Shown here piece after piece: positions 9,428 through 18,024 of a stretch of DNA of 64,000 nucleotides. Position numbers and translations under genes: made by a program. How positions within the stretch are numbered: position 1 is the first letter of the stretch; every line of letters starts with the position of its first letter. Below the pieces are notes generated by a model, which was not told the DNA's origin, made no database searches, and was given only the letters and a program-made list of their open reading frames with translations. The DNA comes from Streptomyces marokkonensis (GTDB lineage Bacteria; Actinomycetota; Actinomycetes; Streptomycetales; Streptomycetaceae), in assembly GCF_008312835.1 (NCBI RefSeq), contig NZ_VSKS01000012.1:174836-238835 (forward strand). Reading direction: 5' to 3'.

Positions 9428-9865
9428 ATGGGATCGGTACGCAAGGCGAGTGCCTGGCTTGGCCTCGTCGACGACAACGAAGACGAGCGTTACTACGACG
9501 ACGACTACTCCGACGGGCCCGAGACCGGGGAGGCCTGGGTCACCGATCCGCGGGTCAAGGTGGCCGCGGACGTCGCCGAGGAGAAGGGCCGCCGCATCGG
9601 CACGGTCACCCCGGACAGCTTCCGGGACGCCCGCGCCATCGGCGAGCTGTTCCGCGAGGGTGTTCCCGTCATCATGAACCTCACGGCCATGGACGCCGGC
9701 GACGCCAAGCGCGTCGTCGACTTCGCCGCGGGCCTGATCTTCGGTCTGCGCGGTTCCATCGAGCGCGTGTCCAACCGGGTGTTCCTGCTCAGCCCGGCCG
9801 ACACCGAGGTCGTCAGCGGTGAGCCGGCCGCGCACCGTTCGGACGGCTTCTTCAACCAGAGCTGA
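9428..9865 (+). CDS. sflA: SepF-like cell-division protein (SflA type)
   Basis: 145 residues. GAGAGGAGG lies 5 bases upstream of ATG 9428. Residues 1-15 ([13 protein letters not shown]) form an amphipathic membrane-targeting helix, followed by an acidic Tyr/Asp-rich linker and the SepF (DUF552) domain about residues 50-130 ([36 protein letters not shown]). SepF anchors FtsZ to the membrane. Streptomyces carry a main SepF beside ftsZ and two SepF-like proteins; the position away from the division cluster and next to an acyl-CoA dehydrogenase matches the gene I recall as sflA (SCO1749) rather than sepF itself. It has its own terminator. Confidence 0.85.
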   Translation: MGSVRKASAWLGLVDDNEDERYYDDDYSDGPETGEAWVTDPRVKVAADVAEEKGRRIGTVTPDSFRDARAIGELFREGVPVIMNLTAMDAGDAKRVVDFAAGLIFGLRGSIERVSNRVFLLSPADTEVVSGEPAAHRSDGFFNQS

Positions 9866-9891
9866 GGCAGGGCCGCTCGCCGGCCCTGCCT
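9865..9891. terminator. Hairpin between sflA and the acyl-CoA dehydrogenase gene
   Basis: Perfect 11-bp arms (9865-9875 and 9881-9891) with a 5-base loop begin at the last base of the sflA stop codon and serve both convergent genes. Confidence 0.8.
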
Positions 9892-9917
9892 CCGCGTGGG
9901 TCCTTCCGCGGCCGGCT

Positions 9918-11108
9918 CTACCGGAACGCGTCGATTCCGGTGAGCGCCTTGCCCAGCACGAGCTGGTGCATCTCCACGGTGCCCTCATAGGTGAGCACCG
10001 ATTCCAGGTTCGTCGCGTGCCGCATCACGGGGTATTCGAGCGAGATCCCGTTGGCCCCGAGGATCGTACGGGCCGTACGGCAGATGTCGATGGCCTCGCG
10101 CACGTTGTTGAGCTTGCCGAAGCTGACCTGCTCGGGACGCAGGCGGCCGGCGTCCATGCGCCGCCCCAGATGATGGGCGAGCAGAATCCCCTTGTGCAGT
10201 TCGACCGCCATGTCGGCGAGCTTGGCCTGGGTCAGCTGGAACCCGCCGATGGGCCGGCCGAACTGCTCCCGTGACGTCGCGTAGCCGAGGGCCGCCTCGA
10301 ACGAGCTCCGCGCGGCGCCCATCGCGCCCCAGACGATTCCGTACCGGGCGTGCGAGAGACAGCTGAGCGGTCCCTTGAGCCCGGTCACCTCCGGCAGCAC
10401 GGCGTCGGCGGGCAGCCGTACGTCGTCCATGACCAGCTCGCTGGTGACGGAGGCGCGCAGGGACCACTTGTGCTTGATCTCGGGCGCCGAGAACCCGGCG
10501 CTGTCGGTGGGCACGACGAAGCCGCGGATCCCCTCGTCGGTCTGCGCCCACACCACGGCGACACCGGCCACGGACCCGTTGGTGATCCACATCTTGCGCC
10601 CGCTGAGCACCCAGTCGCCGCCGTCGCGCTTGGCGTGGGTGCGCATCGAGCCGGGGTCGGAGCCGATGTCGGGTTCGGTGAGCCCGAAGCAGCCGATGAC
10701 CTCGCCGGAGGCCATCCGCGGCAGCCACTGCCGCTTCTGCTCCTCGCTGCCGAAGCGGTGGATGGCGTACATGGCGAGCGAGCCCTGGACGGAGACCAGG
10801 GAACGGATCCCGGAGTCGGCCGCCTCCAGCTCAAGACAGGCGAGTCCGTACTGCACGGCGCTCGCCCCCGCGCAGCCGTGGCCCTCGAGGGACATGCCGA
10901 GCGCGCCGATCCCGCCGAGCTCCCGGGCCAGCTCCCGGATGCCGGGCAGTTCGCCCTTCTCGTACCAGTCCGCGACGTGCGGCAGCACGCGGTCCGCCGC
11001 CCAGCCGCGCACCGTGTCCCGGATCGCCAGGTCCTCCGGCTCCAGCAGGTCGTCGAGGCCGAGGGGGTCGGCGGGGTCGAAGGCGGGCAACTTCGCGGAC
11101 GCGGACAT
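9918..11108 (-). CDS. Acyl-CoA dehydrogenase, glutaryl-CoA dehydrogenase-like
   Basis: 396 residues; ATG 11106-11108 has GGAGGG upstream. This is a full-length flavin-dependent acyl-CoA dehydrogenase: N-terminal helical domain, middle beta domain with the FAD/substrate motif CFGLTEPDIGSDPGSM, and a C-terminal helical domain with REQFGRPIGGFQ and LTYEGTVEMHQLVLGKALTG. The Glu of YEGT occupies the catalytic-base position used by glutaryl-CoA dehydrogenase. The likely reaction is oxidative decarboxylation of glutaryl-CoA to crotonyl-CoA in lysine/tryptophan catabolism, though substrate identity is inferred. The gene lies 76 bases downstream of the MFS gene on the same strand. A perfect palindrome 45 bases upstream suggests its own repressor. 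Confidence 0.88.
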   Translation of the reverse strand: MSASAKLPAFDPADPLGLDDLLEPEDLAIRDTVRGWAADRVLPHVADWYEKGELPGIRELARELGGIGALGMSLEGHGCAGASAVQYGLACLELEAADSGIRSLVSVQGSLAMYAIHRFGSEEQKRQWLPRMASGEVIGCFGLTEPDIGSDPGSMRTHAKRDGGDWVLSGRKMWITNGSVAGVAVVWAQTDEGIRGFVVPTDSAGFSAPEIKHKWSLRASVTSELVMDDVRLPADAVLPEVTGLKGPLSCLSHARYGIVWGAMGAARSSFEAALGYATSREQFGRPIGGFQLTQAKLADMAVELHKGILLAHHLGRRMDAGRLRPEQVSFGKLNNVREAIDICRTARTILGANGISLEYPVMRHATNLESVLTYEGTVEMHQLVLGKALTGIDAFR

Positions 11109-11152
11109 GGGACACCCTCCGGGGGCTGATCCGGGACAACTCCGGGACATCA

Positions 11153-11167
11153 ACTAGCACTGCTAGT
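11153..11167. promoter_or_regulatory. Perfect palindromic operator candidate upstream of the acyl-CoA dehydrogenase gene
   Basis: ACTAGCA-C-TGCTAGT is a perfect inverted repeat with 7-bp arms around one base. It lies 45-59 bases upstream of the ATG at 11108, where a repressor site is expected. The form is typical of TetR-family operators. No TetR gene is next to it. Confidence 0.55.
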
Positions 11168-11184
11168 CACGGCTCGGAGCGACG

Positions 11185-12840
11185 TTACGACGCGGTCTCC
11201 CGCACGTCCACCCCGGCCGGGCGGGCGTGGCTCACACCGTCGCCGTGGAGGACGCGGGGCTCCACGGCCTCCCGCGGCGCGGGCACCTCGACGGCCGCCG
11301 GCTCGCACTGCATGACCCGCGGCAGCCTGAGCGCCATCGCCGCCCCGAGCAGCAGCAGCCCCGCGCTCACCAGCAGGGTCACGTGCAGTCCGTGCACGAA
11401 GGACTGGCGCGCCGCGTGCCGCAGGGCGTCCCCGGCGGGCCCGCCGAGCTGCGCCGCCACCTCGTACGCCTCGCCCAGGGAGTGTCCCGCGGCGTCGGAC
11501 GCCGTCGTGGGCACCCCGGGGACGCCGGTGAGGCCGGGCGCGTAGGCCGCGTTCATCACGCTGCCGAGGAGCGCTATCCCCATCCCGGCGCCCAGCTGGT
11601 AGGAGGTCTCACCGATCGCCGCCGCCCCGCCGGCCCGTTCCGGCGGCGCCTCGCTGAGCATCGACTCGTACGCGCCGAACAGCGTGGTCTCCAGGCCGAA
11701 GCCGAGCAGGACGAAACCGGTGAGCAGCAGCGGGGCGTTGTCCTGGTCGCCCATCGCGGTCAGGAGCACCACCGCCCCGGCGGTCAGGCAGAAGCCGCAG
11801 CCAACCATGCGGCGCGGGCCGAATCCGCGCAGCATGCGCGCGCCCGCCAGTCCCGCCGCCATCGCCGCGACCGTCAGCGGCAGCAGGCGCAGCCCGGTCT
11901 CCAGCGGGGAGAGCCCCAGGACGAGCTGGAGGTACTGCGCCGCGATCAGTTCCAGGCCCACCAGGGCCAGCATCGCCAGCACGATGCAGCCCACGGACGT
12001 GCTGAACGCCGGACGGGCGAACATCCGCAGGTCGACCAGCGGGTGCGCCCGGCGCCGCTGCCGGCGCACGAAGGCGGTGAGCAGTCCGGCGCCCAGGAGC
12101 AGCGGCAGCACGGTCCACACGCCGGTGACGGATTCCCCGCCGCCGAGCCGCTTCACACCGAGGACCAGCGCGAACAGTCCGGCGGCGGCCATCAGCGCGC
12201 CGGCCACGTCCCAGGGGCCGCCGGCGTCGCCCTTCGACTCCGGCAGCAGGATCCGTCCCACCGGCAGGCTGACCAGCATCAGCGGGATGTTGACGAGGAA
12301 CACCGAGCCCCACCAGAAGTGCTCCAGCAGCAGGCCGCCGAGCAGGGGCCCGACCGCCGCTCCCACCGCGGCGACCGCGCTCCACAGGCCGATGGCGAGC
12401 GCCCGTTCGCGGCGGTCCGGGAAGACCTGGCGCAGGATCGACAGGGTCGCCGGCATGATCATGGCGCCGCCGACGCCGAGCAGCGCCCGCGCCAGGACCA
12501 GCATCGGGGCGTTGTCCGCGAGGGCCGCCAGGCCGGAGGCGACGCCGAACAGGGCGTAGCCGAGCAGGAGAACACGTCTGCGTCCGACCCGGTCGCCCAG
12601 GGTGCCGAACAGGATCAGCAGCGAGGCGCAGACCAAGGGGTAGGCGTCGACGATCCAGAGCAGTTCCACCGCGCCGGGCCTGAGGTCCTCGGTGACGGCG
12701 GGGACCGCCACGTGCAGCACGGTGGCGTCGACGGCGACCAGCAGCAGGCTGGTGCAGAGGACGACGAGCACCACCCAGCGGTTGGCACCTGCTCCGGCCG
12801 CCCTACGGCGCAGCGTGGCGGCCGTGGTCGTCCCGGACAT
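11185..12840 (-). CDS. MFS drug-efflux transporter, 14-helix DHA2/EmrB-QacA type
   Basis: 551 residues from ATG 12838-12840, with GGGAGG upstream. Fourteen hydrophobic segments can be counted. Motif A between helices 2 and 3 reads GTLGDRVGRRRVLL, and helix 5 carries the motif C-like GPLLGGLLLEHFWW followed by VFLVNIP, both usual in proton-coupled antiporters. A helix-1 acidic residue (LVAVDATVLHVAVPAV) is conserved in the DHA2 group. It probably exports toxic small molecules or a metabolite. The C-terminal 60 residues are hydrophilic. No linked regulator is visible; the divergent neighbour is a glycosyltransferase. Confidence 0.9.
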   Translation of the reverse strand: MSGTTTAATLRRRAAGAGANRWVVLVVLCTSLLLVAVDATVLHVAVPAVTEDLRPGAVELLWIVDAYPLVCASLLILFGTLGDRVGRRRVLLLGYALFGVASGLAALADNAPMLVLARALLGVGGAMIMPATLSILRQVFPDRRERALAIGLWSAVAAVGAAVGPLLGGLLLEHFWWGSVFLVNIPLMLVSLPVGRILLPESKGDAGGPWDVAGALMAAAGLFALVLGVKRLGGGESVTGVWTVLPLLLGAGLLTAFVRRQRRRAHPLVDLRMFARPAFSTSVGCIVLAMLALVGLELIAAQYLQLVLGLSPLETGLRLLPLTVAAMAAGLAGARMLRGFGPRRMVGCGFCLTAGAVVLLTAMGDQDNAPLLLTGFVLLGFGLETTLFGAYESMLSEAPPERAGGAAAIGETSYQLGAGMGIALLGSVMNAAYAPGLTGVPGVPTTASDAAGHSLGEAYEVAAQLGGPAGDALRHAARQSFVHGLHVTLLVSAGLLLLGAAMALRLPRVMQCEPAAVEVPAPREAVEPRVLHGDGVSHARPAGVDVRETAS

Positions 12841-13106
12841 GTACACGTACCTCCCAGATGTTCCCTCGCGATCGGCGGGCTCACGGAGGTGGGGACTCCC
12901 CCGTGACTCGGCCGGAGAGGAGCGGTGGTCTCCGGCCCGCGCAGCGAACGGCGAGTGACACGTCAGAGTACGCGAGTGGGAGCAGAGGTCGAGTGGCGGA
13001 CCTCTCACTGCTCGGGCGGATCGGTGTGGCGTGCACCACGTGTCCCGTCCGGTGCACACCCCGTCGGGGGGCCGGCCGGTTCCGGGTCAGGTCGATAATC
13101 GGGCCC

Positions 13107-14402
13107 GTGAACGATCTCGAGACACGTGCCGTCCCGGCCCGCCCCGGAGCACTGCGCCGGGCCGCGCCGGCGCTCCTCGGGTACGCCGCGGTGCGTGCCC
13201 TGGGCCTGGCCGTGCTGTTCCTGTGGAGCGAGGCCCGCGGCAAGAGCGCGTACACCCTGCTGACCGCGCGCTGGGACGCGCTCTGGTACGCGCGCGTCGC
13301 GGAGCGGGGGTACGGCTACGAGGTGCGGCTGCCGGGCGGCGACGTGCACTCCGACCTGGCGTTCTTCCCGCTGCTCCCGTGGCTGGAGCGGCTGGTGGCG
13401 GCCGTCTCCCCGCTGTCGTACGCCGACGGGGGGTTCCTCGTCGCCGCGCTCGCCTCGCTCGCCGCGGCCTGGGGGGTCTTCGCCGTGGCGGACCACGTGT
13501 ACGGGCCGCGGGCCGGGGTGTGCGCGGTGCTGCTGTGGGCGGTGCTGCCGGTCGGGATCGTGCAGTCGATGGCGTACAGCGAGTCCCTGTTCACCGCGCT
13601 CGCAGCGTGGTCGCTGTACGCCGTGCTGACGGGCCGCTGGGTGACGGCGGGCGTCCTGGCGGGGCTGGCGGGGCTGACCCGGCCGGTCGGGCTCGCGGTG
13701 GTCGCCGCGGTGTGGGCGGCGGGCGTCGCCGCCTTCGTGCGGGAACGCGCCGCCTCCCCCCGCGGGGGCACCCCCTTCGTGCGGTGTCGCAGCACGGTAC
13801 CGGCGGACGGCGCGCGGACCGGCGAGGGCGCCGGTCCGCCCGCGACCGCCCCGCGCGTGCGCGCACCGGACGGCGCCCCGCACCTCCCGGGCGCCCCCGG
13901 CGACCGCCCGCGCCGGGTCCTCGGCATGCTCCTCGCGCCCCTCGGAGCCTCCGGTTACGTTCTGTGGGTGGGGCACCGGACGGGGAACGGCCCGCTGGGA
14001 TATCTCGACGTGCAGGCCGGATGGCGGAACGGTTTCGACGGCGGCTACGCCTTCGCCCGCTTCGTCGCGGCCATGTTCACGTCGTTTCCGTCCGCCCTGG
14101 CGGGGCTCGCACTGGTGGCCGGCGTCGGCCTGGTGGTGTGGCTGTACGTGGTGTGCGTACGGCAGCTCCAGCCGCTCCCCCTGCTGGTGTACGCCGGGGT
14201 CGTCACCGCGCTCGCCCTGTGCGCGTCGAGCTACTTCGGTTCGAAGCCGCGGCTGCTGCTGCCCGCGTTCCCCCTGCTGCTGCCCCTCGCCCTGGCCCTG
14301 GCCCGGTGGCGCGCGCCCCGGCGGGCGCTGGTCGTGGGGGCGGCCGCGACGGCCTCGGCGCTGTACGGCGCCTTCTGGCTGAACGGCTCCGGCCCGCCCT
14401 GA
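13107..14402 (+). CDS. PIG-V-type membrane mannosyltransferase
   Basis: 431 residues from GTG 13107. A polytopic membrane protein with about nine hydrophobic segments. The first luminal loop carries the acidic pair near the membrane (LLTARWDALWYARVAERGYGY) and the later SDLAFFPLLPWLERL, as in GPI mannosyltransferase 2/PIG-V family enzymes, which use a polyprenyl-phosphate mannose donor. In actinobacteria this suggests mannosylation of a lipid or secreted protein outside the membrane; the acceptor is unknown. A Pro/Gly/Arg-rich loop at about residues 215-275 looks like a low-complexity insertion. The gene is divergent from the MFS gene and upstream of a PAP2 phosphatase, a possible functional neighbour. 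Confidence 0.75.
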   Translation: MNDLETRAVPARPGALRRAAPALLGYAAVRALGLAVLFLWSEARGKSAYTLLTARWDALWYARVAERGYGYEVRLPGGDVHSDLAFFPLLPWLERLVAAVSPLSYADGGFLVAALASLAAAWGVFAVADHVYGPRAGVCAVLLWAVLPVGIVQSMAYSESLFTALAAWSLYAVLTGRWVTAGVLAGLAGLTRPVGLAVVAAVWAAGVAAFVRERAASPRGGTPFVRCRSTVPADGARTGEGAGPPATAPRVRAPDGAPHLPGAPGDRPRRVLGMLLAPLGASGYVLWVGHRTGNGPLGYLDVQAGWRNGFDGGYAFARFVAAMFTSFPSALAGLALVAGVGLVVWLYVVCVRQLQPLPLLVYAGVVTALALCASSYFGSKPRLLLPAFPLLLPLALALARWRAPRRALVVGAAATASALYGAFWLNGSGPP

Positions 14403-14628
14403 CCCGCCCGGACGGCCGATGAGCACCGGGGAAATTCCGCACCTAGCCCCGGTGAACGAATTCATAAGCGCGATAAAACCGCCGCCCTGAATGATCAAAA
14501 GAATTGAAGGCCGCAGCGCGGATACGCAGAAAATAAAGGTCCTCCTGAGAGGAATCCCACATCACATCGTCATCACAAAGACGCTGATTCGTCGGGGTTC
14601 CGCGCTCACTCGCTGTAACGTCGATTGG

Positions 14629-15630
14629 GTGCGTACCGATCGGAACCACACCCGTCTGGACCGGGTGTTCGCGAGGCTGGACCGTGAGCCGGAACGACCG
14701 GCTCTCGCCGGCATGCCGCGAATGAGCCGGCACCGGATGGTGCTCTTCGGCGCCACACTGGCCTTCTACGTGGCGATCGTGTGGGCCGTGCTGATCACCT
14801 CCTGGCTGGTCCGGCTGGACTGGCAGGTGATGTTCTTCCGCCCCTACCAGCAGTGGCCGGAGCTCCACGCCTTCGTCGACTACTACGTGGTGCTCGGCCA
14901 GCGCGGCCCGACCGCCGTGATGGTCGCGGCCTGGCTGGGCTGGCGCTCCTGGCGGCAGCATACGCTGCGCCCCCTGCTCGCCCTCGGCGTCTCCCTGCTG
15001 CTGCTCAACGTCACCGTGGGTGCCGCGAAGTACGGCATGGGGCGCCTCGGACCGCACTACGCGACCGAGATCGGCTCGAACGAGATGTGGCTCGGCGGCG
15101 ATATATTTCCCAGCGGCCACACCGCCAACGCCGTGGTGACCTGGGGAATCCTGGCCTACCTGGCCTCCACCCCGAGAGCGCGCCGCTGGCTGTCCGCCCT
15201 GTCCGCGGTGACCTCGCTGGGCGTGGGGCTGTCCACCGTCTACATCGGCACCCACTGGCTGAGCGATGTGGTCCTGGGCTGGGCGGCGGGGCTGCTGATC
15301 CTGCTCGCGCTGCCCTGGTTCGAGCCGATGATCGCGCGCACCGAGGACCGCGTCTTCGACCTGCGCGACCGCTTGCGGGCCCGCCGGGGCCGTACGGCAC
15401 CGGCGGCGGGACCGGTCGGCCGGCCCGTCATGCTCAAGCCGCTCACCGACCGCGCCGACCCGGCTCCCGAACCGGTTTCCCCGGGCCGCCCGGCCCGGCC
15501 GCCGGTCTATCTGGCGCCCGGCCCGCACACCACCCGGGCGGAGCGCTCCCCCGTCACCCCCGCGGGCAGCCGCCGCCCGCCGCACCCGGAGCGCCACCCG
15601 CGCGGTACGACGCCGGCGACCCGCCCCTGA
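14629..15630 (+). CDS. PAP2-family membrane phosphatase
   Basis: 333 residues if started at GTG 14629; an ATG at 14491 is in frame, but 14491-14628 is A/T-rich and unlike coding DNA. No ribosome site precedes the GTG, but TAACGT (14616-14621) seven bases before it would suit a leaderless transcript. Six helices carry the three PAP2 motifs: KYGMGRLGP, PSGHT, and HWLSDVVLG. The catalytic His residues are those of PSGHT and HWLSD. The family dephosphorylates lipid phosphates such as phosphatidate or undecaprenyl diphosphate at the outer face of the membrane. The last 90 residues are a Pro/Arg-rich, probably disordered tail. The substrate is not predictable. Confidence 0.88.
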   Translation: MRTDRNHTRLDRVFARLDREPERPALAGMPRMSRHRMVLFGATLAFYVAIVWAVLITSWLVRLDWQVMFFRPYQQWPELHAFVDYYVVLGQRGPTAVMVAAWLGWRSWRQHTLRPLLALGVSLLLLNVTVGAAKYGMGRLGPHYATEIGSNEMWLGGDIFPSGHTANAVVTWGILAYLASTPRARRWLSALSAVTSLGVGLSTVYIGTHWLSDVVLGWAAGLLILLALPWFEPMIARTEDRVFDLRDRLRARRGRTAPAAGPVGRPVMLKPLTDRADPAPEPVSPGRPARPPVYLAPGPHTTRAERSPVTPAGSRRPPHPERHPRGTTPATRP

Positions 15631-15644
15631 CGGACGGCGGGCAC

Positions 15645-15693
15645 ACACGGCGACGGCCCCGGTTCCCCGACGGAACCGGGGCCGTCGCCGTGT
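15645..15693. terminator. Perfect 22-bp hairpin between convergent genes
   Basis: Arms 15645-15666 and 15672-15693 pair perfectly around a 5-base loop, between the PAP2 gene (+) and the I78 inhibitor gene (-, stop at 15695). One of the strongest hairpins in the window. Confidence 0.92.
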
Positions 15694-15694
15694 C

Positions 15695-15910
15695 TCAGCC
15701 CTTCCAGGCCCGCGCCACCCGGCCGTCCTTCACCTCGAAGTTCAGCCGGCCCACGCGGTACTCCATGGTGATGATCGTCCCCGGAGCCAGCGCCCGCACA
15801 CTCGACCAGCCGCGTTCGCGCGCGAGGTGCTCGGCCCGCTCGGCGGCGAGGCCGACATAGGCGTCCGGACTGTCGTGGGGCTCCGCGGAGGGTGTCGGAA
15901 TGGGTGCCAT
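15695..15910 (-). CDS. Peptidase inhibitor I78 family protein
   Basis: 71 residues. After a short Pro-rich N terminus, the sequence AAERAEHLARERGWSSVRALAPGTIITMEYRVGRLNFEVKDG (read in segments) has the I78 layout: a helix, then RALAPG, the T-x-(D/E)-Y-R core (ITMEYRVGRLNF), and a short strand with the GRV turn. I78 members inhibit serine peptidases by a canonical loop. There is no signal peptide, so any target would be cytoplasmic or the protein is exported otherwise. Two secreted serine proteases are encoded 8-10 kb away, but no direct link is shown. Confidence 0.8.
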   Translation of the reverse strand: MAPIPTPSAEPHDSPDAYVGLAAERAEHLARERGWSSVRALAPGTIITMEYRVGRLNFEVKDGRVARAWKG

Positions 15911-16332
15911 ACGGTCACGCTATGCCCTGGCCCCCGAGCGGGGAAGTCCGCACCGGGATCGGCGGGCCCGGTCCCCCGGCGGTCACACTTGTGTCACAGG
16001 ATCACGACAGACGTTCACGACGGTGACCGTCACCCGGATGGGCGGTTCGGTACGCCTTTCGCAGGCATTCGAACGCAATTCCCGCGTGTCACACCGCCGC
16101 CGCCATAAACCCCGGCGGAAAGTGCCCGGGGAAGCGCTCCCGGGACCCCGTTCCTTTTCACCGCCGCGCACGACCGCGGAAACCTGCGTGCACGAAAAAT
16201 ACTCGTTTTCCTCACATGACCCGTGCTCGCCCTCTGCCGGAGCGTGCACAGGGCGAGCATCATGGCGTGGGCCCGGGGTACAGGTGGCGCGGGCTCCGGC
16301 GGCCCGGCGCGCGACGAGCGAAGGGGCGAGCG
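15911..16332. other. Intergenic region upstream of the oxidase subunit I gene
   Basis: 422 bases with no credible gene. It contains a perfect small palindrome, GGTGAC-C-GTCACC (16022-16034), a possible operator. I looked for a Rex-type site (TGTGAAC-N3-TTCACA) and did not find a convincing one. The stretch 16080-16220 is less G/C-rich and probably holds the ctaD promoter. Confidence 0.5.
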
Positions 16333-18024
16333 ATGGGGACGCAGACCGTGCGGGCCACGGAGCGGCCGACGCGCCGGCAGCGGCGCGGCCGGGTGGTGAT
16401 CGACTGGCTGACCACCACCGACCACAAGAGGATCGGCCACCTCTACCTGATCACGTCGTTCGTGTTCTTCCTGATCGCCGGCGTCATGGCGCTGGTGATG
16501 CGCGCCGAGCTGGCCCGGCCCGGACTGCAGATCGTGGACAACCAGCAGTTCAACCAGATGTTCACGATGCACGGCACCATCATGCTCCTGCTGTTCGCGA
16601 CGCCCAGCTTCGCGGGGTTCGCCAACGAACTGATGCCGCTGCAGATCGGCGCGCCCGACGTGGCCTTCCCGCGGCTGAACATGTTCTCGTACTGGCTGTT
16701 CCTCTTCGGCGGCCTGATCGTGCTCGGGTCGCTGCTGGTGACCGGGGGGCCGGCCGCCTTCGGCTGGTTCGCCTACGCACCGCTGAACAGCGTGCGGTAC
16801 TCCCCCGGCCTCGGCCCGGATCTGTGGATCATGGGGCTCGCCCTGTCCGGCTTCGGCACGATCCTCGGCGCGGTCAACTTCATCACGACCATCATCGGGA
16901 TGCGCGCCCCCGGGATGACGATGTTCCGGATGCCGCTGTTCACCTGGAACACGCTGTTCACGTCGATCCTGATCCTGCTGGCGTTCCCGGTGCTCGCCGC
17001 GGCGCTGCTGGTGCTCGAGGCGGACCGGCGGTTCGGCTCACAGGTCTTCGGGGCCGCCCACGGCGGGGCGCTCCTGTGGCAGCACCTGTTCTGGTTCTTC
17101 GGCCATCCCGAGGTCTACATCATCGCGCTGCCGTTCTTCGGCATCGTCACGGAGATCATCCCGGTCTTCAGCCGCAAGCCGCTGTTCGGCTATCTGACGC
17201 TGGTCGGCGCCACCATGGCCATCACCGGCCTGTCGGTCGTGGTGTGGGCGCACCACATGTTCGCCACCGGCGCCGTGCTGCTGCCGTTCTTCTCCCTCAT
17301 GAGCTTCCTGATCGCTGTGCCGACGGGCGTGAAGTTCTTCAACTGGGCCGGGACCATGATCAAGGGCTCGCTGTCCTTCGAGACACCCATGCTGTGGGCG
17401 ACCGGGTTCCTGGTGTCGTTCCTGTTCGGCGGGCTGACCGGGGTGCTGCTGGCGTCGCCCCCGCTGGACTTCCACGTGACGGACTCGTACTTCGTCGTGG
17501 CGCACTTCCACTACGTGGTCTTCGGCACCGTCGTCTTCGCCACCTTCGCCGGGTTCTTCTTCTGGTGGCCCAAGTTCACCGGGAAGATGCTCGACGAGCG
17601 GCTCGGCAAGATCCAGTTCTGGACGCTGTTCATCGGCTTCCACACCACGTTCCTGGTGCAGCACTGGCTGGGCGCCGAGGGCATGCCGCGCCGCTACGCC
17701 GACTATCTGTCGGCGGACGGCTTCACCGCGCTCAACACCGTCTCGACCATCGGCTCCTTCCTGCTCGGCCTGTCCACGCTGCCGTTCCTCCACAACGTCT
17801 GGAAGACGGCCAGGTACGGCGAGAAGGTCGAGGTCGACGACCCCTGGGGCTTCGGCCGCTCCCTGGAGTGGGCGACCTCGTGTCCGCCGCCCCGGCACAA
17901 CTTCACGACGTTGCCGCGGATCCGCTCGGAGTCGCCGGCGTTCGACCTGAACCATCCCGAGTACGCGGCCGTGACGTCCCAGCCCGAGCCAAGGAGCGAG
18001 CAAGCCGGTCATGAGCCGCGCTGA
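16333..18024 (+). CDS. ctaD: Cytochrome c oxidase subunit I (haem-copper oxidase, aa3 type), unlinked paralogue
   Basis: 563 residues from ATG 16333. Twelve membrane helices carry all haem-copper ligands: the haem a His in [12 protein letters not shown], the CuB His and cross-linked Tyr in GHPEVYI, the CuB His pair in [10 protein letters not shown], and the haem a3/haem a His residues in VVAHFHYVV. It should be the catalytic subunit reducing oxygen to water and pumping protons. The other oxidase genes (ctaC, ctaE, ctaF, qcr) are absent here, whereas the main Streptomyces ctaD lies in that cluster, so this is probably a second copy sharing subunits or used under special conditions. Its last 122 bases overlap the convergent WYL regulator gene. 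Confidence 0.93.
   Translation: MGTQTVRATERPTRRQRRGRVVIDWLTTTDHKRIGHLYLITSFVFFLIAGVMALVMRAELARPGLQIVDNQQFNQMFTMHGTIMLLLFATPSFAGFANELMPLQIGAPDVAFPRLNMFSYWLFLFGGLIVLGSLLVTGGPAAFGWFAYAPLNSVRYSPGLGPDLWIMGLALSGFGTILGAVNFITTIIGMRAPGMTMFRMPLFTWNTLFTSILILLAFPVLAAALLVLEADRRFGSQVFGAAHGGALLWQHLFWFFGHPEVYIIALPFFGIVTEIIPVFSRKPLFGYLTLVGATMAITGLSVVVWAHHMFATGAVLLPFFSLMSFLIAVPTGVKFFNWAGTMIKGSLSFETPMLWATGFLVSFLFGGLTGVLLASPPLDFHVTDSYFVVAHFHYVVFGTVVFATFAGFFFWWPKFTGKMLDERLGKIQFWTLFIGFHTTFLVQHWLGAEGMPRRYADYLSADGFTALNTVSTIGSFLLGLSTLPFLHNVWKTARYGEKVEVDDPWGFGRSLEWATSCPPPRHNFTTLPRIRSESPAFDLNHPEYAAVTSQPEPRSEQAGHEPR

Noticed and set aside
14491-14628. N-terminal extension of the PAP2 protein from ATG 14491
   Set aside because: A/T-rich, no conserved residues and no ribosome site; treated as intergenic DNA.
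16022-16034. Possible Rex or other redox operator before ctaD
   Set aside because: GGTGAC-C-GTCACC does not match the Rex site, and no other support was found; kept only as a note in the intergenic entry.
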